Assembly (NCBI RefSeq): GCF_002209565.1
Contig: NZ_NJIH01000007.1
Location: 351,186-415,185 of the forward strand
DNA: 64,000 nucleotides
Direction: 5' to 3'
DNA from: Candidimonas nitroreducens
GTDB taxonomy: Bacteria; Pseudomonadota; Gammaproteobacteria; Burkholderiales; Burkholderiaceae_B
Each line of letters starts with the position of its first letter. The first letter of the stretch is position 1. Positions 1-8,836 of the stretch are shown piece after piece. Under the pieces are notes generated by a model. The model saw nothing but the letters and a program-made list of their open reading frames with translations, ran no database searches and was not told the origin of the DNA. The position numbers and the translations under genes were made by a program.

Positions 1-879
1 CAACACGCCGAAGTGATGTGCTGGCCGGATCCCCGAATCAAGAACTGGCCCGAGGACGCCGACGCGGTGATGGTGCGCATGACGCCCATCACCGCCGAGC
101 AGCTGGCCCGGGCCAAGCACGTCAAGCTGATCTGCAAGCAAGGGGTGGGGTACGACACCATAGACATCGAGGCGGCCAAGCGCCACGGCATCGCCGTCAG
201 CCGCACCCCGGGGGTCAACAGCGACGCCGTGGCCGAGATGGCCATGGCGCTGGCGCTGGCCGTCACGCGCCGCGTGGCGCGCTTCGACCGCATGCTGCGG
301 GCCGGCGAGGAAATCGTACGGCCGCGCCACCTGGGCGTCGAAATGACGGACAAGACGGTGGGCATCGTCGGCATGGGCAATATCGGTACGGCGGCGATGC
401 GCAAGTGGGTCGGCGCCTTCAACGCCCGCATCATCGCCTACGACCCCTATGTGCCCGCCGACCGCTGGGCCGATACCCCGCACGTGCGCGCCTCCAGCCT
501 GCGCGAAGTGCTGACCCAGGCCGACCTGCTGACGCTGCACGTGCCGCTTACCGACGAAACCCGCCACATGATAGGCCGCGACGAACTGGCGCTGATGAAA
601 AGCGACGCCGTGCTCGTCAACGCCTCGCGCGGCGGCATCGTCGACGAACAGGCTTTGTTCGATTCGCTGTCGGCCGGCCATTTGTTCGGCGCCGGCCTGG
701 ACGTGTTCGAGGTCGAGCCGCCGCCGCCCGACCACCCGCTGCTGTCCCTGCCCAACGTGGTCGCCACCCCCCACGCCGCCGGCGGCACGTCCGACACGCA
801 GGTGCGCAGCTCACTGCGGGTCGCCACCCAGGTTCTGGATGCGCTGGCCGGCAAGGAAATCGTCAACCGGGTAGCATGA
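1..879 (+). CDS. D-2-hydroxyacid dehydrogenase (NAD-dependent), 5' truncated by window edge
   Basis: Interconverts a 2-hydroxy acid and a 2-keto acid with NAD(P); substrate not readable. The frame is open from base 1, so the N-terminus lies outside the window: about 292 residues are visible and the family usually has 310-330. Seen: Rossmann loop VGIVGMGNIG, then SRGGIVDE carrying the active-site Arg, FEVEPP with the Glu, and TPHAAGG with the catalytic His. An aldolase gene starts 12 bases downstream and an amidohydrolase and a Bug receptor follow on the same strand, which suggests one catabolic operon. Family call is firm; role is inference. Confidence 0.88.
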   Translation, partial: QHAEVMCWPDPRIKNWPEDADAVMVRMTPITAEQLARAKHVKLICKQGVGYDTIDIEAAKRHGIAVSRTPGVNSDAVAEMAMALALAVTRRVARFDRMLRAGEEIVRPRHLGVEMTDKTVGIVGMGNIGTAAMRKWVGAFNARIIAYDPYVPADRWADTPHVRASSLREVLTQADLLTLHVPLTDETRHMIGRDELALMKSDAVLVNASRGGIVDEQALFDSLSAGHLFGAGLDVFEVEPPPPDHPLLSLPNVVATPHAAGGTSDTQVRSSLRVATQVLDALAGKEIVNRVA

Positions 880-891
880 GGAAAGCAAAAA

Positions 892-1695
892 ATGCCTAGA
901 TCAGCACAAGACATCCTGCGCAACAACGTACGCGACAAGCTCGACCGCGGCGGAGTCGTCGCATCCATCACCGTGCGCCTGACGCGCGGCATAGAAATCG
1001 CGCGCATCGCCAAGACGGCCGGCTTCGACACGCTGTACATCGACATGGAGCACAACAGCTTCTCGATGGACACCACGGGGCAGATCTGCATGGCGGCGCT
1101 GGCGCTGGACATCGCCCCGTTCGTGCGCGTGCCGGCCAATACGCCCGAGTGGATCTCGCGGGTACTGGACGCGGGCGCCCTGGGCGTGATCGCGCCCCAC
1201 GTCGGCTCGGCCGAGGAAGCGCGCGCCGTGGTCGCGGCCGCCAAATTCGCGCCGCTGGGCGAGCGCTCTGCGGCGGGCGGGCTGCCGCAGCTCGAATACC
1301 GCGCCTTTCCGGCATCGGAATCCTACCCTGTCATGAACCGCGCCACCATGGTCATCGTGCAGTTCGAGACCGTGGCGGCGCTGGAACGAGCCGAAGAGAT
1401 CCTGGCCGTGGACGGCGTCGACATGGTGATGATAGGCACCAACGACTTGACCGCCGACATGGGCATTGCCGGCCAGTATGATCATCCGCGAGTACGCGAG
1501 GCCTACCAGCGCAGCATCGATATCTGCCGGCGCCTTGGCAAGCATTGCGGGGTGGGCGGCCTGTCGTCGCGGCCCGACCTGGTCGCCGAATTCGTCAAAA
1601 TGGGCGCACGCTACGTGTCCACGGGCACGGACGCGGCGTTCCTGCTGCAGGCCTGCACCGCCAAGGCGAAACAAGTGCTCGATCTCGAACCTTGA
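892..1695 (+). CDS. HpcH/HpaI family aldolase (2,4-dihydroxyhept-2-ene-1,7-dioate aldolase-like)
   Basis: Class II, metal-dependent pyruvate aldolase fold: cleaves a 4-hydroxy-2-keto acid to pyruvate (or a homologue) and an aldehyde. Length 267 residues is normal. Seen: LYIDMEHNSF near residue 45, VRVPANTPEW, the substrate/metal stretch GVIAPHV, the metal-ligand Glu in VQFETVAAL, and the GTNDLTADMG loop. The start ATG has a GAGGAAAG ribosome site 6-8 bases upstream. It sits between a hydroxyacid dehydrogenase and an amidohydrolase, so it probably performs the C-C cleavage of the same pathway. Exact substrate unknown. Confidence 0.88.
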   Translation: MPRSAQDILRNNVRDKLDRGGVVASITVRLTRGIEIARIAKTAGFDTLYIDMEHNSFSMDTTGQICMAALALDIAPFVRVPANTPEWISRVLDAGALGVIAPHVGSAEEARAVVAAAKFAPLGERSAAGGLPQLEYRAFPASESYPVMNRATMVIVQFETVAALERAEEILAVDGVDMVMIGTNDLTADMGIAGQYDHPRVREAYQRSIDICRRLGKHCGVGGLSSRPDLVAEFVKMGARYVSTGTDAAFLLQACTAKAKQVLDLEP

Positions 1696-1703
1696 AAGCC
1701 GCC

Positions 1704-2621
1704 ATGCCCGCTTCCACCCACACCGCACCCCATAGCCTGCTGGGCGTCACGCACCAGGCCGTCGACTTCGATGTCCCCGCGCTGGCCTGCGACTGCCACA
1801 CGCATGTCTTCGGCCCCGCGCACCTCTACCCCTACGCCGCCAAGCGCAGATACACCCCGGCCGAGGCCCCGCTGACCGACCTGCAGGCACTGCACCGGCA
1901 CCTGGGTATCGGGCGGGTGGTCATCGTGCAGCCCAGCCCCTACGGCACCGACAACTCCGTTACGCTCGACGCCCTGCGCCAGTTGCAAGGCCGCGGCCGT
2001 GCGGTGGCGGTCATCGACGAGCACACCGGCGACGACGAACTGGCGCGCATGCACGAGGCCGGCGTGCGCGGCATACGCCTGAACCTGGAAACCGAGGGCA
2101 TCAGCGATCCGGCCTACGCGCGGCGCCAATTGCAATGGGCGGCCCGACGGGTCGGGCCGCTGGGCTGGCACGTGCAGATATTCACCAACCCCGCCGTGCT
2201 GGCGGCGGCGGCGGACACCATCGCGGGCTTGGGCGTCGCGGTAGTGGTCGACCACTTCGGGCGAACCTCGATGGATGCCGGCAGCGGCCGGCCCGGCCTG
2301 CAGGCGCTGCTCGAACTGCTGCGTTCGGGCGCGGCCTGGGTGAAGCTGTCGGCCCCCTACCGCCTGCCTGGCGGCCCCGACAGCCCGCAAGTCAGCGAAC
2401 TCGCCCGCGCACTGATCGAAGCCAATCCGGATCACATGCTGTGGGGCAGCGACTGGCCGCATCCCGGCGGCGCACGCAACGGCCCGGTGGACGCCATCGA
2501 GCCTTTCCAGTCCATCGACGACGGTCATGCGCTCAATCGCTTCGCCGCATGGGTGCCGGATCGCGCCTTGCGCGAAAAAATACTGGTTCACAACCCGGCG
2601 CGCCTGTACGACTACCGTTGA
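1704..2621 (+). CDS. Amidohydrolase family protein (2-pyrone-4,6-dicarboxylate hydrolase/LigI-like)
   Basis: TIM-barrel metal-dependent hydrolase of the COG3618 type, which opens lactones such as 2-pyrone-4,6-dicarboxylate. Seen: metal-binding CDCHTHVFGP near residue 28, the DHFGRTSMDAG strand, and WGSDWPHP near residue 250 with the conserved Asp. I chose ATG 1704, eight bases after the aldolase stop, because the homology begins there; the frame is open further upstream inside the aldolase. Next gene is a Bug receptor. A lactonase paired with an HpcH aldolase is typical of aromatic-acid meta-cleavage or sugar-acid routes; which one is not decidable here. Confidence 0.8.
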   Translation: MPASTHTAPHSLLGVTHQAVDFDVPALACDCHTHVFGPAHLYPYAAKRRYTPAEAPLTDLQALHRHLGIGRVVIVQPSPYGTDNSVTLDALRQLQGRGRAVAVIDEHTGDDELARMHEAGVRGIRLNLETEGISDPAYARRQLQWAARRVGPLGWHVQIFTNPAVLAAAADTIAGLGVAVVVDHFGRTSMDAGSGRPGLQALLELLRSGAAWVKLSAPYRLPGGPDSPQVSELARALIEANPDHMLWGSDWPHPGGARNGPVDAIEPFQSIDDGHALNRFAAWVPDRALREKILVHNPARLYDYR

Positions 2622-2666
2622 ACCAAGCAGCGCGTAGCGCGGCAGGCAGCCATGACGGAGACAACA

Positions 2667-3653
2667 ATGGATGAATGCATCAGGATCCCGCGCAGGCAAT
2701 TCAACCTTGCCCTGGCTGGCACGCTGGGGCTGGCGCTGCCCCTGGGCGCCAGGGCGCAGCAGAAAATCCCCGACAGGCCCATCATGCTGACGGTGCCTTT
2801 CGCCCCCGGCGGCAGCAACGACATCATGGGGCGCGCCATCGCCGAGCGCCTGTCGACGCGCTTCGGCCATAACGTAGTGGTGGAAAACCGGCCCGGCGCC
2901 GGCAGCGTGGTGGGCGCCGAGCACGTCGCCAGGTCGCGGCCCGACGGCACCAACCTGCTGCTGATATCGGCCGCCTTCACCATGACGCCGGCCGTCACCG
3001 CGCTTAGCTACGACCCGCTCAAATCCTTCGTGCCCGTGGCCATGCTGGCCATGGGGCCCAGCGTGATCGCCGTCACCTCGAGCTTTCCGGCCAATACGGT
3101 GCAAGAGCTGATCGACTATTCCCACAAGCACCCGGGCAAGGTGTTCTTCGGTTCGGCGGGGGTGGCCAGCTTCCAGCATTTCGCCATCGAGCTGTTCAAG
3201 ATGAAATCCGGCGCCGACTTGACCGTCGTACAGTACAAGGGCGGCGGGCCCGCCCTGCTCGACCTGGTGGCCGGCAATGTGCAGGTGTCGCTGGGCAGCC
3301 TGATACAGATGCGGCCCTTCCTGGAGTCCGGCAAGATCAAGCTGCTGGCCATCGCCGGCCCCAAGCGCGTCGCCTTCCTGCCCAAGATACCCACGCTGAA
3401 AGAAGCCGGCATCGACATCGACATGCGCAACTGGTGGGCGCTGCTGGCGCCCACCGGCACACCGGACAGCATCGTCCAGCAGTTCCACGACGAGGTCAAT
3501 GTCGTGCTCAAGAACCCCAAGGTCGAACAGCGCTTCGCCGCGGAAGGCGCCGACACCATGCCCATGAGCCGCGAACAGTTGGCCGCCTTCCTCAAGGAGC
3601 AGCTGGCGAAATGGGCCGAAGTCGCCGCCAAGACCGGCATCAAGAAGAACTGA
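2667..3653 (+). CDS. Bug-family periplasmic solute receptor (TctC-like)
   Basis: Periplasmic receptor of the tripartite tricarboxylate transporter (TTT) family, binding a carboxylate or similar polar solute. Seen: Tat-like N-terminus RRQFNLALAGTLG with an AxA-type end (GARAQQ), then the mature start PDRPIMLTVPFAPGGSND, the PGAGSVVGAEHVA motif and the late PTLKEAGI motif that define the family. ATG 2667 is preferred over 2652 because GGAGA lies six bases ahead of it. No TctA/TctB partner lies beside it, which is common for this hugely expanded family. Probably cotranscribed with the amidohydrolase. Confidence 0.88.
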   Translation: MDECIRIPRRQFNLALAGTLGLALPLGARAQQKIPDRPIMLTVPFAPGGSNDIMGRAIAERLSTRFGHNVVVENRPGAGSVVGAEHVARSRPDGTNLLLISAAFTMTPAVTALSYDPLKSFVPVAMLAMGPSVIAVTSSFPANTVQELIDYSHKHPGKVFFGSAGVASFQHFAIELFKMKSGADLTVVQYKGGGPALLDLVAGNVQVSLGSLIQMRPFLESGKIKLLAIAGPKRVAFLPKIPTLKEAGIDIDMRNWWALLAPTGTPDSIVQQFHDEVNVVLKNPKVEQRFAAEGADTMPMSREQLAAFLKEQLAKWAEVAAKTGIKKN

Positions 3654-3660
3654 TGCCGGC

Positions 3661-3679
3661 GGCCGGCGCCTCGCCGGCC
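3661..3679. terminator. Hairpin between convergent genes
   Basis: An 8-bp perfect stem (GGCCGGCG / CGCCGGCC) with a 3-base loop sits between the convergent stops of two Bug genes. It lacks a T-run, so it may act with Rho or simply be a GC-rich inverted repeat. Confidence 0.45.
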
Positions 3680-3692
3680 TGTCGCTACGCGC

Positions 3693-4670
3693 CTATTGCT
3701 TCTGGATGTGGGCGGACTGCATCACGGCCCCCCACTTCTTGATGTCCTCGAGCTGGCGCGCCCGCAGCTCTTCGGGCGTGCTGTGGCGGGCGACCATGCC
3801 CAGCTTCAGGAAGCGCGACTTCACCTCGGGCATGGCGAGCACCACTGCCAATTCACGGTTGACGCGATCCACCGCGGCGCGCGGCGTACCGGCCTTGGCC
3901 GCCAGGCCGTTCCACGCCGTTACTACGTAGTCGTCCAGGCCGCTGCGGGAAATGGGCGGTACCCCGGGCAGGCCCGGAAAGGGCTCGCTGCCGGTAATGC
4001 CTATGGCACGCAGTACGCCGGCGCCGATCTGGGAAATCACCGGTGCTATGGTTTCCACCATGACTTGCGCATCACCCGCGCGCACCGCCCTGACCACATC
4101 GCCCGAGGTGTGGAAAGGCACGGTCACGGCGGAAATGCCGGCCATGGACTTGAACAGTTCCGCCGCAAAGAATTGCGCGCTGCCGACCTGCACCGTGCCG
4201 ATGGTGAGCTTGCCCGGATTCTGGCGCGCATAGGCAATGACGTCTTTCACGGTCTTGAAAGGGGAATCGGCCTTCACGGCGAACACATAATCGAAATCGG
4301 CGGCCAGCGACACCATCTGGAAATCCTTGACGGCGTCGAAAGGCAGCGACTTGAACAGCACGGGCGTGATGCCGAAATTTCCCGTTGCCGCGAGAATGAA
4401 GGTATAGCCGTCGGCGGGCGCCTGCAGCACCGCCTGCGAGGCGATGATGCCGCCCGCCCCCGGCTTGTTCTGCACCACGATGGACTGCCCGAGGCGTTCG
4501 GCCAGCTTGGGCGCGATGATGCGCCAGCTGATGTCCGCGGTGCCGCCCGGCGCGTAGCCGATGACGAGGCTGATGGGGCGTGTGGGATAGGCCTGCTTGG
4601 CCTGGGCCTGGGCGCGGCCCGCAAGCAGCGTTGCAAGGGCCGTGCCCTGCAGTATCTGGCGTCGATTCAT
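3693..4670 (-). CDS. Bug-family periplasmic solute receptor (TctC-like)
   Basis: 325-residue TTT receptor. Seen: signal peptide beginning MNRRQILQGTALATLLAG and ending near AQAQA, the family opening YPTRPISLVIGYAPGGTAD, the PGAGGIIASQAV loop and a C-terminal LRARQLEDIKKW helix. A GGAG ribosome site precedes the ATG. It is second in a minus-strand pair of Bug genes (the other is at 4717-5694), 46 bases apart, downstream of an Ldh-type dehydrogenase and an MBL hydrolase. The two paralogues are quite different in sequence, so they probably bind different ligands or are not recent duplicates. Confidence 0.88.
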   Translation of the reverse strand: MNRRQILQGTALATLLAGRAQAQAKQAYPTRPISLVIGYAPGGTADISWRIIAPKLAERLGQSIVVQNKPGAGGIIASQAVLQAPADGYTFILAATGNFGITPVLFKSLPFDAVKDFQMVSLAADFDYVFAVKADSPFKTVKDVIAYARQNPGKLTIGTVQVGSAQFFAAELFKSMAGISAVTVPFHTSGDVVRAVRAGDAQVMVETIAPVISQIGAGVLRAIGITGSEPFPGLPGVPPISRSGLDDYVVTAWNGLAAKAGTPRAAVDRVNRELAVVLAMPEVKSRFLKLGMVARHSTPEELRARQLEDIKKWGAVMQSAHIQKQ

Positions 4671-4716
4671 GAGGAGTCTCCGGGGCTGCCGGCCGCCGGG
4701 CCGGCATTTGCCATAT

Positions 4717-5694
4717 TTACTTTATGCTGATGTGTGCCTGCTGAACCACGCGGGCCCATTTCCGGTATTCGGATTCAATATATTTGTCGAGATCTGCAGC
4801 GCTGCCGGCCTGCACCGTCACCCCCTGGTTCTGCAGGGTGCTACGCAGCTTCGGGTCGCTTAGCGCGCGGCCGATGGCGTGGTTCAGCGTCTGCACCACC
4901 GCGGGCGGCGTGCCCTTGGGCGCCACGACGGCAAACCAGGTACCGGCCTCGAATCCGGCTATGCCCGACTCGGCGACGGTCGGGATGTCGGGCGCGGTCG
5001 GCACGCGCGCCGCGCTGGACACGGCCAGCGCGCGCAGCCTGCCGCTGCGCACCAGCGGCAAAGACACGGGCAGGTTCGAGAACATGAGGGAAATCTGGTT
5101 GCCGATGGTATCGGTCAGGGCCGGCTGCTCGCCCTTGTAGGGCACGTGGGTCATGCGTATGCCGGCGTCCAGCGCCAGCAAGGCCATGGCCATGTGCGGC
5201 GTGGTGCCCACGCCGCCGGAGCCGTAATTGATCTTGCCCGGCTCTTTCTTGGCAAGCGCCACCAGATCGCGCACCGTCTTGGCGGGAAACCCCGGGTTGG
5301 CCACCAGCAGCAGCGGCGAGCTGCCGACCTTGCTGATGCCGGCGTAGGCCTTGAGCGGATCCAGGCCGGCGTCGGGATGCAGCAAGGGCGCCACGGCCAG
5401 TGTGGTCTGTGTGCCCATGAGCAGCGTGTAGCCGTCCGGCGCCGCATCGGCCACGTACTTGCCGCCTATGAGCCCGCCCGCGCCGGTACGGTTCTCGACC
5501 ACCACCGACTGCTTCAATTCTTTGGCCAGCCCGGACGCCAGTACGCGCGCGACGTTGTCGACGCCGCCTCCTGCGGAAAACGGGACGACGAGATTGATCT
5601 GGCGGGCCGGCCACGTGGCCGCCACGGCACTGGTGGCGGTGGTGGCGGCCAGGGCCGCGGCAAACAGGGCCCCGGCAAACGGAATAAATCGCAT
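4717..5694 (-). CDS. Bug-family periplasmic solute receptor (TctC-like)
   Basis: 325-residue TTT receptor. Seen: Sec-type signal peptide with hydrophobic Ala-rich core ending ATSAVAA, then WPARQINLVVPFSAGGGVD, the RTGAGGLIGGKYVA loop and PTVAESGI. An AGGAGACA ribosome site lies seven bases before the start. It is upstream of, and probably cotranscribed with, the Bug gene at 3693-4670. A 195-base gap separates it from the Ldh-family dehydrogenase gene on the same strand. Confidence 0.88.
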   Translation of the reverse strand: MRFIPFAGALFAAALAATTATSAVAATWPARQINLVVPFSAGGGVDNVARVLASGLAKELKQSVVVENRTGAGGLIGGKYVADAAPDGYTLLMGTQTTLAVAPLLHPDAGLDPLKAYAGISKVGSSPLLLVANPGFPAKTVRDLVALAKKEPGKINYGSGGVGTTPHMAMALLALDAGIRMTHVPYKGEQPALTDTIGNQISLMFSNLPVSLPLVRSGRLRALAVSSAARVPTAPDIPTVAESGIAGFEAGTWFAVVAPKGTPPAVVQTLNHAIGRALSDPKLRSTLQNQGVTVQAGSAADLDKYIESEYRKWARVVQQAHISIK

Positions 5695-5889
5695 GGCATG
5701 TCTCCTTTTATTGTCTAGATCAATCGGCCGGCTCTGTCGGCCGCCCGTGATGCGTTACTGCCGCGCCGACGCGGCGCAAGCTGTGCTGCGGGCCCTATGC
5801 CGGCCTGCGCGGATCGGCCTATGCGTGCCACCCTGCGCGGCCCTCCCCTGTCGATACCGGCGATGCGGGCCGCTCGGGCATGCGCCGCA

Positions 5890-7008
5890 TCAGCCCAGCA
5901 CGAAAGGCACCGCGGCCTGCTCGCACAGCGAGCGGATCTTCGCAGCAAGGGTAGCGGGTATGGGAATGCCCTCGCGCATACGGCGCTGGCGCGTCTCGTT
6001 TTCAGGGTCGCCCGGCACCAGCACCGGCTGCTCGGGGTCGGCCGGCGGCGAGGCGTGCAGGGTGTCGATGACCACATCGAGGTCGGCCTGGAACTCGCCT
6101 TCGTCGCGGAAGACGCCGGGATCGATGGCGCAGAAGAAGTGCCCGAGATTGTCCGGATCGTGGGGCTGCTGCGTGCGCACGCGCACCGGCGAAAAAGACG
6201 CACCCGAAAGCGTTCCCGCCAGAATATGCACCATCATGGCCAGGCCGTAGCCCTTGTGGCTGGACATCGCCGCCGTGCCGCCCAGCGGCGTGAGGCCGCC
6301 GCCTATGTCCTTGGGCCTTTCGTACAGGATGTTCATGGCACGGCTGGCATCGGTGACCAGCTCGGCGTGCTCGTCCACGACCCAGCCTTCGGGCAGCGGC
6401 TTGCCGCGCAGTTCGTAGACTTTGACTTTGTTCGAGGCCGCGCTGCTGGTCGCCATGTCGAGGCAGAATGCCGGATTGCGGCCCGCCGGCGCCGAGAACG
6501 CAATGGGGTTGGTGCCCAGCACCGGCATGCGGCCGCGGGTCGGAACCGTGTTGATGGTGCGCGTGGCGCTGGTGCACAGGCCCAGCAGGCCCGCGGCGCT
6601 GGCCATGCGGGCGTAATAGCCCGCAGCGCCGAAATGGTGCGAATTGCGCACCACCACGACGCCTACGCCGATATTGCGCGCGCACTGCATGGCCAGCTCC
6701 ATGCCCATGTGCGCCGCCACGTGGCCCAGGCCGGCATCGGCGTCGATGAGCGCGGTTGCCGCGTTTTGCCGCAGCACACGGGGACGGGCGTGCAGATTCA
6801 ATTTGCCCAGGCGTCGCGACCGGTCGTAATCCATCAGCATGGAAATGCCGTGCGAATCGACGCCCGACAAATCGGTATCCGTCATGATCTGCGCCGTGGT
6901 CTTGAGCAGGGCTTCGTCCATGCCCCAAGCGCGCAGCAGCGTCTCGATCTGCTCGCGCACCCGCTCGGCCGAGACGAGCGTTTCAGGTACTGCCGAAGGG
7001 GCATTCAT
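5890..7008 (-). CDS. Ldh-family oxidoreductase (malate/L-lactate/ureidoglycolate dehydrogenase type)
   Basis: NAD(P)-dependent 2-hydroxyacid dehydrogenase of the non-Rossmann LDH2/MDH2 fold, 372 residues. Seen: SGVDSHGISML near residue 49 with the conserved His, VRNSHHFGAAGYY near residue 130, and PVLGTNPIAFSAPAG with the nucleotide-contact region. Start ATG 7008 was chosen because it overlaps the stop of the upstream MBL gene by four bases (ATGA), a sign of translational coupling; the frame is open further upstream inside that gene. It probably oxidises the product made available by the MBL hydrolase; substrate unknown. Confidence 0.87.
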   Translation of the reverse strand: MNAPSAVPETLVSAERVREQIETLLRAWGMDEALLKTTAQIMTDTDLSGVDSHGISMLMDYDRSRRLGKLNLHARPRVLRQNAATALIDADAGLGHVAAHMGMELAMQCARNIGVGVVVVRNSHHFGAAGYYARMASAAGLLGLCTSATRTINTVPTRGRMPVLGTNPIAFSAPAGRNPAFCLDMATSSAASNKVKVYELRGKPLPEGWVVDEHAELVTDASRAMNILYERPKDIGGGLTPLGGTAAMSSHKGYGLAMMVHILAGTLSGASFSPVRVRTQQPHDPDNLGHFFCAIDPGVFRDEGEFQADLDVVIDTLHASPPADPEQPVLVPGDPENETRQRRMREGIPIPATLAAKIRSLCEQAAVPFVLG

Positions 7009-7775
7009 GGCTGCCCCGCCTCGGTCAGATCGATCAGGGTCGACTCGTCGAGGCTGTCGCCGAAGCAGGCCTCGATCGCCGCCTTGCGCGACATCAGGTA
7101 GCGGGTCTGCCCCTCGTGCTGCGTCATGGGCAGGTCGTGGCCGGGCACCACCACGCTGTCGGGCTTGCGCCGCCAATACGACCAGATGCGCTCGATGGAG
7201 GCCGCGGTCACCGATTGGTCGTAGCTCATGTCGGCATGCCGCGAGACCAGTTCGGCGCGCGTCTTGGCGGCATCGCCAGTGAATATGACGTCGCGCTGCG
7301 CGTCCTGCAGCACGAAGATCAAGTGGCCCGGCGTATGGCCGGGCGCCACGTGCGCAGTAAGGTGGGGCAGCGCTTCTTCGCCATCGGCCAGCCTGTGCAG
7401 GCGCGGCCACGACGACAGTTCGCGCATGTACAGTTCCGGCACCGGCGTCTCGCCCCAGGGCTGCTCCAGCGACCAGTCGAGCTCATGCGCCCCTATGCCT
7501 ATGCGGGCCTGCGGGAACAAAGTCCAGTTGATGGAATGATCGTGATGCGAATGCGTCAGCAGCAGATCGGTGACGTCCGCCGGCGCCAGGCCGCGCCGGC
7601 GCAGTTCTTCGCGCAGCAGCCGGCGCATGCCCATGGGCCCGGTGTCGATCAGCGCCACACGGCCATGACCGCGCAGCAGCGCGATCGTGCTCCAGCCCAG
7701 GCCCCCGTGGCATACGCCCTTACCCGGAAAGCCAATTACCAATAATTCGAGCTCATAGCCCGCAATATTCATCAT
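7005..7775 (-). CDS. MBL-fold metallo-hydrolase
   Basis: Metallo-beta-lactamase-fold hydrolase, about 256 residues, with the full binuclear zinc signature: THSHHDH near residue 90, the APGHTPGHL His, GDAAKT with the bridging Asp, and VPGHDLPM. Start is taken at the first of two adjacent ATGs (7775 or 7772) because AGGAAA lies at the right distance; the longer frame would overlap the divergent LysR promoter. It overlaps the Ldh-family gene by four bases and is divergent from the LysR gene at 7865, its likely regulator. Lactonase or thioesterase activity are both plausible. Confidence 0.82.
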   Translation of the reverse strand: MMNIAGYELELLVIGFPGKGVCHGGLGWSTIALLRGHGRVALIDTGPMGMRRLLREELRRRGLAPADVTDLLLTHSHHDHSINWTLFPQARIGIGAHELDWSLEQPWGETPVPELYMRELSSWPRLHRLADGEEALPHLTAHVAPGHTPGHLIFVLQDAQRDVIFTGDAAKTRAELVSRHADMSYDQSVTAASIERIWSYWRRKPDSVVVPGHDLPMTQHEGQTRYLMSRKAAIEACFGDSLDESTLIDLTEAGQP

Positions 7776-7835
7776 TGTCCATTTCCTCTCAGATAGCCAT
7801 GGTGACGGATGACAATATAATTTTCCAATCAATAT

Positions 7836-7852
7836 TTATGCAAAAGACATAA
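7836..7852. promoter_or_regulatory. Candidate LysR operator between divergent MBL and LysR genes
   Basis: The inverted repeat TTATG-N7-CATAA ends 12 bases before the LysR start and lies in the AT-rich 89-base divergent promoter region. LysR-family sites are short, AT-rich interrupted dyads in exactly this position. The assignment to this regulator is inference. Confidence 0.45.
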
Positions 7853-7864
7853 GGTTTCCTTATT

Positions 7865-8836
7865 ATGCTTACGATGCGCCACATTGAAGTCTTTCACGCC
7901 ATCATGCAGACCGGTTCGGTCACTGGCGCGGCACGGATGCTGAATATCTCGCAGCCCGCAGTCAGCTCGGTTCTGAAGCACTGCGAGGCCCGCGCGCGCA
8001 TGAAGCTGTTCACACGCGCAGGCGGCCGGCTGCAACCCACGCCCGAAGCCATCGCCCTGTTTCCCGATGTCAGCGCTTTGTACGGCCGGCTGGACGCCAT
8101 GGACAGGCTCATGCAGGATCTTGCCGGCGGCCGGCTCGGCACGCTTTCATTGGCTGCATCGTTTCCCGTGGCCAATGGCTACCTTGCCAAGGCGGTCGCC
8201 ACCTTCCTGGAGAAACGCCCCGGCGTGCGCGTGGTGCTGCAGTCGCTGACCTCGCCGCAAGTCGTCGACCGGGTCGTCAGCCGCGAAGTAGAACTCGGCA
8301 TTGCCTACGAACCCGTGGTGAACGCCCAGGTCGAAACCGAGGTACTGATTCGATCAAGCATCGCCTGCGTAATGCGGGACGATCATCCCTTGGCCGGCAA
8401 CAAAGAAATCAATGTGCGCGACCTGGCGGATCACTCCATCATCACCTATCTGCCACAGGCAATGCTGCGCAGCCACGTCGATCGGATCCTCAGCCAGGCG
8501 GGTATCGTACCGAACGTCGCCGTACAGGTCAGCCTTTCACTGACGGGCATTGCCCTGGCGTATTACGGAACGGGCATCGCGCTGGTAGAGCCGTTCCTGC
8601 TGGCCTCCATCCCGCTGCCGGGCCTGGTCGCCCGGCCGCTGCGCCCGCGCGTAGATCTCGAAACCCTGCTGGTTCGGGCCCGCGCCGCGCCGCGCTCCGA
8701 GATCATGGAGCAGTTCGTGGCCTTATTGCGCCAGCAAGTGCACGAGGTACTGCGGCAGGGCCAGCCCGATCTGCTGCCCAATGTCCATTCCATTGCTAAA
8801 TCAGCCATGAAAGCGCAAGCGAGGCGCAGACCATGA
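7865..8836 (+). CDS. LysR-family transcriptional regulator
   Basis: 323 residues. N-terminal winged HTH: MRHIEVFHAIMQTGSVTGAA followed by LNISQPAVSSVLKHCE, the classic LysR recognition helix, then a periplasmic-binding-protein-like effector domain with the GTLSLAASFP strand near residue 93. It is divergent from the MBL/Ldh/Bug genes, the usual place for a LysR activator, and carries a dyad in its own promoter. The stop overlaps the start of a second LysR gene by four bases. An alternative start at 7874 would remove three residues. Confidence 0.9.
   Translation: MLTMRHIEVFHAIMQTGSVTGAARMLNISQPAVSSVLKHCEARARMKLFTRAGGRLQPTPEAIALFPDVSALYGRLDAMDRLMQDLAGGRLGTLSLAASFPVANGYLAKAVATFLEKRPGVRVVLQSLTSPQVVDRVVSREVELGIAYEPVVNAQVETEVLIRSSIACVMRDDHPLAGNKEINVRDLADHSIITYLPQAMLRSHVDRILSQAGIVPNVAVQVSLSLTGIALAYYGTGIALVEPFLLASIPLPGLVARPLRPRVDLETLLVRARAAPRSEIMEQFVALLRQQVHEVLRQGQPDLLPNVHSIAKSAMKAQARRRP

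Noticed and set aside
1611..3488. 625-codon open frame on the minus strand opposite the amidohydrolase and Bug genes
   Set aside because: Antisense shadow of two clear genes in GC-rich DNA; Arg/His/Gly-rich translation with no family motif.
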